From positions 310,001 through 374,000 of the forward strand of contig SKCR01023810.1 in the NCBI GenBank assembly GCA_019454045.1: a stretch of 64,000 nt of DNA. The letters are read 5' to 3'. The stretch comes from Zanthoxylum bungeanum. Taxonomy: Eukaryota; Streptophyta; Magnoliopsida; Sapindales; Rutaceae. A program made the position numbers and the translations under genes. Every line of letters starts with the position of its first letter. Position 1 is the stretch's first letter. This document shows positions 59,130 to 64,000 of this stretch, one piece after another. The notes under the pieces were generated by a model, which made no database searches, was not told the DNA's origin, and saw only the letters and a list, made by a program, of their open reading frames with translations.

Positions 59130-60050
59130 ATGGAACAATCTGCGAATGTTGTGAAGCCTCATGTTGAGAAACCAGATAAGTTCAAAGGACTGGATTTCAA
59201 ACGATGGCAACAGAAGATGTTGTTTTATCTAACAACATTGAACCGTGCACATGTCGTCAAGGAAGAATGCCCTGTGGCAGAGGGAGATAACATTCCTGCA
59301 GAAAAACTCAATGCAATTGATGCATGGAAACACAGTGAGTTTTTATGTAGGAATTATATTCTGAATAGTCTTGATGACTCTTTGTATGATGTATACAGAT
59401 CTTATAAGACTGCCAAGGATCTATGGGATTCTCTGGAAAATAAATATAAGATCGAAGATGCTGGTTCAAAGAAGTTCATTGTTGGGAAATTTCTGAAGTA
59501 CCAAATGGTAGACTCAAAAACTGTTGTCAACCAAGTGGAAGAATTGCAGATTCTTATCCATGAACTTGCGGCCGAAGGCATGACTCTACCGGTACAGTTT
59601 GCTGTCGGATCTGTTATAGAGAAATTGCCTCAATCTTGGAATGATTTCAAGATACATCTCAAGCATAAAAAGACTGATATGTCAATGGAGGATTTGGTTC
59701 TCAAACTGAGGGTGCAAGAAGATCACCGCAAGAGTGAAGGGCTGAATGTCCCAGAATTTGAAGCCAAGGCAAATGTCATTGAGAGTGGAGGGGTGTCAAA
59801 GCCTAAGCCTCAAAACCAGAAGAATAAATGGAACAATAAAGGGAAAGATAAAAACCAGAAAGTTCTTGCTGCAAAAGGGAAGAATTTAAAGGGAATTAAA
59901 GGTGCTTGTTGGGTGTGTGGGAAAATTGGACACCGAGCACTAGACTGTCGCCACAAGAAAGAAAGGAAACGGGTCCAAATGATAAGAACAGCAACAAACA
60001 GGCAAATATTGTTGAGGAAGAATTTGTTGGAATTGTTGTCTCTGAAGTGA
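59130..60050 (+). CDS. gag: Copia gag protein (frameshifted near its end)
   Basis: Structural protein that packages the element RNA in virus-like particles. The start is the ATG after the LTR (M-E-Q-S-A-N). The amino part has the copia gag motif [13 protein letters not shown] near residue 18 and a helical UBN2-like core ([10 protein letters not shown] near 102). A Lys/Asn-rich stretch leads to one CCHC zinc knuckle, [14 protein letters not shown], residues 260-273. The frame after residue about 277 is wrong: protease continues in another frame from the same region (59950-59970), so the last 29 residues are probably out of frame. In this family gag-pol is normally one continuous frame. Confidence 0.9.
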   Translation: MEQSANVVKPHVEKPDKFKGLDFKRWQQKMLFYLTTLNRAHVVKEECPVAEGDNIPAEKLNAIDAWKHSEFLCRNYILNSLDDSLYDVYRSYKTAKDLWDSLENKYKIEDAGSKKFIVGKFLKYQMVDSKTVVNQVEELQILIHELAAEGMTLPVQFAVGSVIEKLPQSWNDFKIHLKHKKTDMSMEDLVLKLRVQEDHRKSEGLNVPEFEAKANVIESGGVSKPKPQNQKNKWNNKGKDKNQKVLAAKGKNLKGIKGACWVCGKIGHRALDCRHKKERKRVQMIRTATNRQILLRKNLLELLSLK

Positions 60051-60373
60051 ATTTACTGACTGACAGTAAGGATTGGTGGGTGGATACTGGTGCAACAAGA
60101 CATATTTGTGGAAACAGAAATATGTTTGCTACTTACACTCCTAACAATGGCGAAGAAAAGTTATATATGGGCAATGCAACTGCTGCAACTGTTGCTGGAA
60201 AAGGGAAAGTGGTTCTGAAATTCACTTCCGGGAAAGAACTTGCCCTAATGGATGTACTCCATGTCCCTGAAATTACTAAGAATCTAGTTTCTGGTCCTGT
60301 ATTAAGCAAGAAGGGTTTTAAACTTGTATTTGAGTCTGACAATTTGTTCTTACTAAGGGTGGAACATTTGTAG
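59906..60373 (+). pseudogene. Copia aspartic protease region (second frame)
   Basis: The protease cuts the gag-pol polyprotein. The useful part starts near 59955, after the first frameshift. The catalytic motif is [12 protein letters not shown] at about 60073-60108, followed by G-K-G-K-V-V-L-K-F and [16 protein letters not shown], the usual copia protease-to-integrase linker. The frame ends at 60373 because one base appears to be missing near 60350-60358; integrase continues in a third frame. The first ~16 residues of this open frame overlap the gag zinc knuckle and are not real protein. Confidence 0.85.
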
Positions 60374-62952
60374 GAAAGGGCTACCTTTCTGAAGGGCTAT
60401 TTAAACTCAATGTAATTGCTGATGATGCTATTAATAAAATAAATAAGGCTTCTGTTTACTTGCTTGAATCTTCTACATTATGGCATGCTAGATTAGGTCA
60501 CATTAACTTTAAATGTATGCATAGAATGGTCAATCTTGGCTTATTGCCTAATTGTACAAAAGATAATATGCATAAATGTGAAACATGTGTTGAATCAAAG
60601 TTTGCTAGCAAGTCATATAAATCTGTGACTAAGAGATCAAATGAATTATTAGAATTAATTCATACAGATTTGGGTGATTTTAAATCAATACCAAGTCGTG
60701 GCGGAAAGAATTACTACATCACTTTTATAGATGATAGTAGTAGATACTGTTATGTATATTTGATACATAGCAAAGATGAGTCTTTGAATATGTTTAAGAC
60801 ATATAAAGCTGAGGTGGAAAATCAGTTAGACAATAAGATCAAAATATTGCGATCTGATAGAGGCGGAGAATATGAATCTAATGCCTTCGCAGAATTTTGT
60901 GCTTCTAATGGAATAATTCATCAAACAACAGCACCCTATTCTCCACAACAGAATGGGGTGGCTGAACGGAAAAATAGAACTTTAAAAAATATGATGAATT
61001 CCATGCTTAACAGTTCTGGTTTACCACATAATATGTGGGGTGAAGCGTTACTTACAGCTAACACCATCTTAAACAGAATTCCACCAAAGAAAAGTGGTCA
61101 ATCTCCATATGAAAAATGGAAGAAGAAAAGGCTACCGGCATACAAAATCCTGAAAGTGTGGGGTTGCCTAGCAAAGGTTCAAGTTCCCTTGCCTAAAAGA
61201 GTTAAACTTGGACCTAAAACCATTGATTGTGTGTTTATTGGATATGCCAATAATAGTGCAGCATACCGTTTTCTAGTAATTAAATCTGGAATTTCGGATA
61301 TCCAAGTAAATACAATTATTGAGTCTAATAATGCTGAATGGTTTGAGCATATATTTCCTTATAAGGATAGACTTGATAAAAATAAACGGAAAATGCCTGA
61401 ATTTAATCAAGAGAATGAGAATGATATTGCCTCTTCGTCTGGTGTTCAAATCAAGGATTTGGAACCAAATAAATCAACTCTCCAAGAGAAAGATTTAGAA
61501 CCTAGAAGAGGAAAAAGAATCAAGGTTGCAAAAGATTATGGACCTGATTTTTTAACCTTTCTCACTGAAGTTGAGCCTCAAACATATCAAGAGGCCATAA
61601 CTTCGTCTGAGTCTGTTTATTGGCAGGAAGCAATAAATAGCGAAGTAGAATCCATTCTACAAAACCATACGTGGGAGTTAGTAGACTTACCATCTGGTTG
61701 CAAACCGATTGGTTACAAATGGATTTTCAAAAAGAAATTGAAGCCTGATGGTACAATTGATAAATACAAAGCTCGTTTGGTAGCTAAAGGATACCGTCAA
61801 AAACAAGGACTTGATTTCTTTGACACATACTCACCAGTAACCAGAATAACATCTATAAGGATGTTAATAGCGATTGCAGCAATTTATAATTTGGAAATAC
61901 ATCAAATGGATGTAAAAACTGCATTCTTAAATGGTGAGTTGGATGAAGAAATTTATATGGAACAACCTGAAGGGTTTGTAGCAAAAGGACAAGATAATAA
62001 AGTATGTAAGCTTGTGAAGTCACTTTATGGACTTAAACAAGCACCAAAACAATGGCATGAGAAATTTGATCATACAATGTTATCACATGGATTTCGGATC
62101 AATGAATGTGATAAATGTGTTTATATCAAGAAAATGAATAATGGTTCATATGTCATTGTATGCTTATATGTTGATGATATGCTCATCATGGGACCAAATT
62201 TAAGTGTCATAAACTCCACGAAGAAAATATTGAATTCGACCTTTGATATGAAAGACATGGGAAAAGCTGATGTTATCTTAGGAATTCGAATTCAAAGAAG
62301 TAGTGATGGTTATATTCTAAGCCAATCACACTACGTGGAAGCAATTCTTCGAAAATTTGGACATTTTGATAGTAGTCCATTTAAAACTCCTTTTGATCCT
62401 AAGAGTACATTAAAGAAAAATGTTGGGGACAGTGTGTCACAACTAGAATATTCTCGTATAATTGGGACGTTACAATACATCACGAATTGTACTAGACCAG
62501 ACATTGCCTACTCTGTGAATAGATTGGCAAGATATACGAGTAATCCTTCACATGATCATTGGGATGCTTTAGTTAGAGTATTAAGATATCTTAAATACTC
62601 AATGAAGTATGGTTTACACTATACAAAATATCCACCAGTTTTGGAAGGATATAGTGATGCCAATTGGATTTCGAATGATACAGAAAAAGCAACAAGTGGA
62701 TATGTGTTTACACTTGGTGGAGCTGCAGTATCATGGAAATCACAAAAACAAACGTGTATAGCACGTTCAACAATGGAATCAGAATTCATAGCCTTGGATA
62801 AAGCTGCTGAAGAAGCGGAATGGCTAAAGAATTTCTTGGAAGATATTCCAATGTGGCCTCAACCTGTGACGGCCATATGTGTGCACTGTGACTGCATGGC
62901 TGCTATTGGAGAGCAAAGAGCCATATGTATAATGGGAAGTCAAGGCACATAA
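60356..62952 (+). pseudogene. Copia integrase, reverse transcriptase and RNase H (third frame)
   Basis: Open from about 60356; its first ATG is at 60460, giving 830 codons. Positions below count from that ATG. Integrase zinc part: H-A-R-L-G-H (9-14) and C-E-T-C (near 46). Integrase core D-D-E: D in H-T-D-L-G (near 68), D in R-S-D-R-G-G-E-Y (near 130), E in G-V-A-E-R-K-N-R (near 168). [12 protein letters not shown] and L-V-A-K-G-Y (near 425-450), [11 protein letters not shown] (near 485) and catalytic Y-V-D-D-M (near 570). RNase H: Y-S-D-A-N-W (near 730), S-G-Y-V-F-T-L-G-G (near 748) and S-T-M-E-S-E-F (near 770). All catalytic residues are present up to H-C-D-C-M-A-A (near 810). A frameshift near 62905-62920 puts the last part in another frame. 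Damage is light. Confidence 0.93.
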
Positions 62953-63110
62953 GACGAAGACATAACACTATAAAACATATGCTCTCGACTGGCATTATTT
63001 CCATTGATTTTGTAAAATCAAAGGAGAATATTGCAGATCAATTAACAAAGGGTATACCAAAGGAGCAAGTGTTATATTTATCGAGGGGAATGGGCTTAAA
63101 GCCAGTATAA
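62925..63110 (+). pseudogene. Carboxyl end of copia RNase H (fourth segment)
   Basis: The end of the polyprotein after the last frameshift. It contains [14 protein letters not shown] and I-A-D-Q-L-T-K-G, hallmark copia RNase H end motifs, and stops at 63110. It has no own start signal and is simply the displaced end of the pol frame. Confidence 0.88.
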
Positions 63111-63670
63111 TGAGAAGTAACTTAGCGGAAACCCAACCTAGCAATTTGGTAATTCAAAGTCTAGGTTCAATGTGGAAAACTAGTTGGGTGAAACTCAAGT
63201 AATATAGCATAACGAGCTGCTCATTCCTATGATAAGAGAAGTTATGCTGTTTATGACGATAAGGATGAATGACTGATCATTCTTAATGACAAATTAGTAT
63301 TATACGATACTTATAAAATTTTGTGTCACCTATATAGGAGTAATGTGGGGTCGCATTTATGAGAATTAAATGGCTAAATTCTCTAAAGCTCCTATGAATC
63401 CAGGATTGTTCAGGACCAAAATGAACACAACCGTATGAATCGAAAGATGTCGAAATTGAATATGTGTGATACTTATTGCCTTGATTTACAAAATATGATG
63501 AACAGTTCAATGTCTCCTATACACACTGACTCATCGGTAAATCCAATAAGTATTTACTAAGGAAGGTTCAAGTCCAAAAGACACCTCTCCTGATGCATAT
63601 CAATTTTAAGGTTTCTCCAGATCATGTTATGTACAGTATCGCCACTATTTACTATACAAATGTGGGGTAT
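63111..63670 (+). other. 3' untranslated region of the right-hand copia element
   Basis: About 560 bp without coding signs. It ends with aaatgtgggg and tat just before the 3' LTR, the likely polypurine tract. Confidence 0.7.
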
Positions 63671-64000
63671 TGTAAGAGTTTGTATATTAAATAGTAATAT
63701 GAATCCCACATGGAAATGTAAAGGGAATATGAAAAGTTTATAAGTGGACTTTGCACACTTATATTAAATTGGATGATAAGGCTTGGGCTTGGGCTTGGGC
63801 TTGGGTGTATGGTTTGGATGTATGGTTGGCATGATAATTAATATATATATTTAATATATATATTAATTGGTCAAAAGATGGGCCTTGGGCCTTGGGGCTC
63901 TTGGGCTCTTGTGATTAATTAGCCTCCATGGAATAATTTTCTGTTTTGTTTATTTTTGGATTTAAATCTCAATTTAAATCAAAAGAACACAACTCTACTC
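63671..64000 (+). repeat. 3' LTR of the right-hand copia element (first 330 bp)
   Basis: Aligns with 58352-58680. Differences are mostly single-base indels (for example cacatgg against cacattgg, ctttgcac against cttgcac). The rest lies outside the window. Confidence 0.93.

Larger units (their letters stand above)
58352..64000 (+). mobile_element. Nearly complete Ty1/copia retrotransposon, 3' LTR truncated by the window end
   Basis: LTRs start at 58352 and 63671 with tgtaagagtttgtatatt and stay almost identical over the 330 bp visible, with about five indels, so the insertion is recent compared with the rest of the window. Gag, protease, integrase, RT and RNase H are all recognisable, in that order. 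It entered the Tat/Ogre LTR. The 3' PPT is aaatgtgggg (63658-63667). The target duplication cannot be checked. Confidence 0.93.

Noticed and set aside
59117..59130. A standard tRNA-Met PBS for the right-hand copia
   Set aside because: No tggtatcagag-like sequence follows the LTR; the PBS could not be assigned.

Overview
This window is plant nuclear DNA, most likely from a eudicot. It is AT-rich and built almost entirely of LTR retrotransposons of several plant lineages, plus one hAT DNA transposon and a few decayed genes. I found no intact host gene, no rRNA or tRNA gene, no CRISPR array and nothing prokaryotic. Coding remnants carry plant-type GT-AG introns, TATA boxes, tRNA primer-binding sites (PBS) and polypurine tracts (PPT).

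Layout. 1-1705: 5' end of a decayed Ty3/gypsy element (Athila-like; LTR, tRNA-Asp-type PBS, start of gag). 2850-3970: minus-strand pseudogene of the plant DUF295/F-box family. 4517-5452: two adjacent hairpins and a ~305-bp tandem duplication. 6000-8400: multi-exon remnant resembling the plant gene family associated with Ulp1-like proteases. 8464-14388: Sirevirus-like Ty1/copia element with a broken two-knuckle gag and no visible pol; a small non-autonomous minus-strand LTR element (10672-11954) sits inside its gag. 14389-22431, continuing at 57752-58351: minus-strand Tat/Ogre-like Ty3/gypsy element, non-coding inside, with three consecutive minisatellites (17370-19185) near its 3' LTR.

22432-57746 is a set of nested insertions of one copia family (LTR about 2.0 kb, TGTTGG...CCAACA), all on the plus strand and each boundary supported by a near-perfect 5-bp target duplication. 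A solo LTR (22432-23214 + 56542-57746) entered the Tat LTR. Element 3 (23215-56541) entered that solo LTR. Element 4 (24231-38704) entered the 5' LTR of element 3, and element 5 (41635-51480) entered its internal region. A 4.7-kb hAT transposon (32741-37450, 8-bp target duplication) entered the 3' LTR of element 4. The pol genes of elements 3-5 are unreadable without many corrections but can be followed domain by domain.

58352-64000: a much younger copia element on the plus strand. Its gag, protease, integrase, reverse transcriptase and RNase H are nearly intact but split by three frameshifts; its 3' LTR runs off the window.

The most informative points are the order of nested insertions, a 79-bp deletion shared by elements 4 and 5 but absent from element 3 (suggesting a defective copy was moved in trans), an antisense reading frame preserved in the long leader of three dead elements, and the evolution of satellite-like arrays inside the Tat element. 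No evidence of a new cellular system was found.
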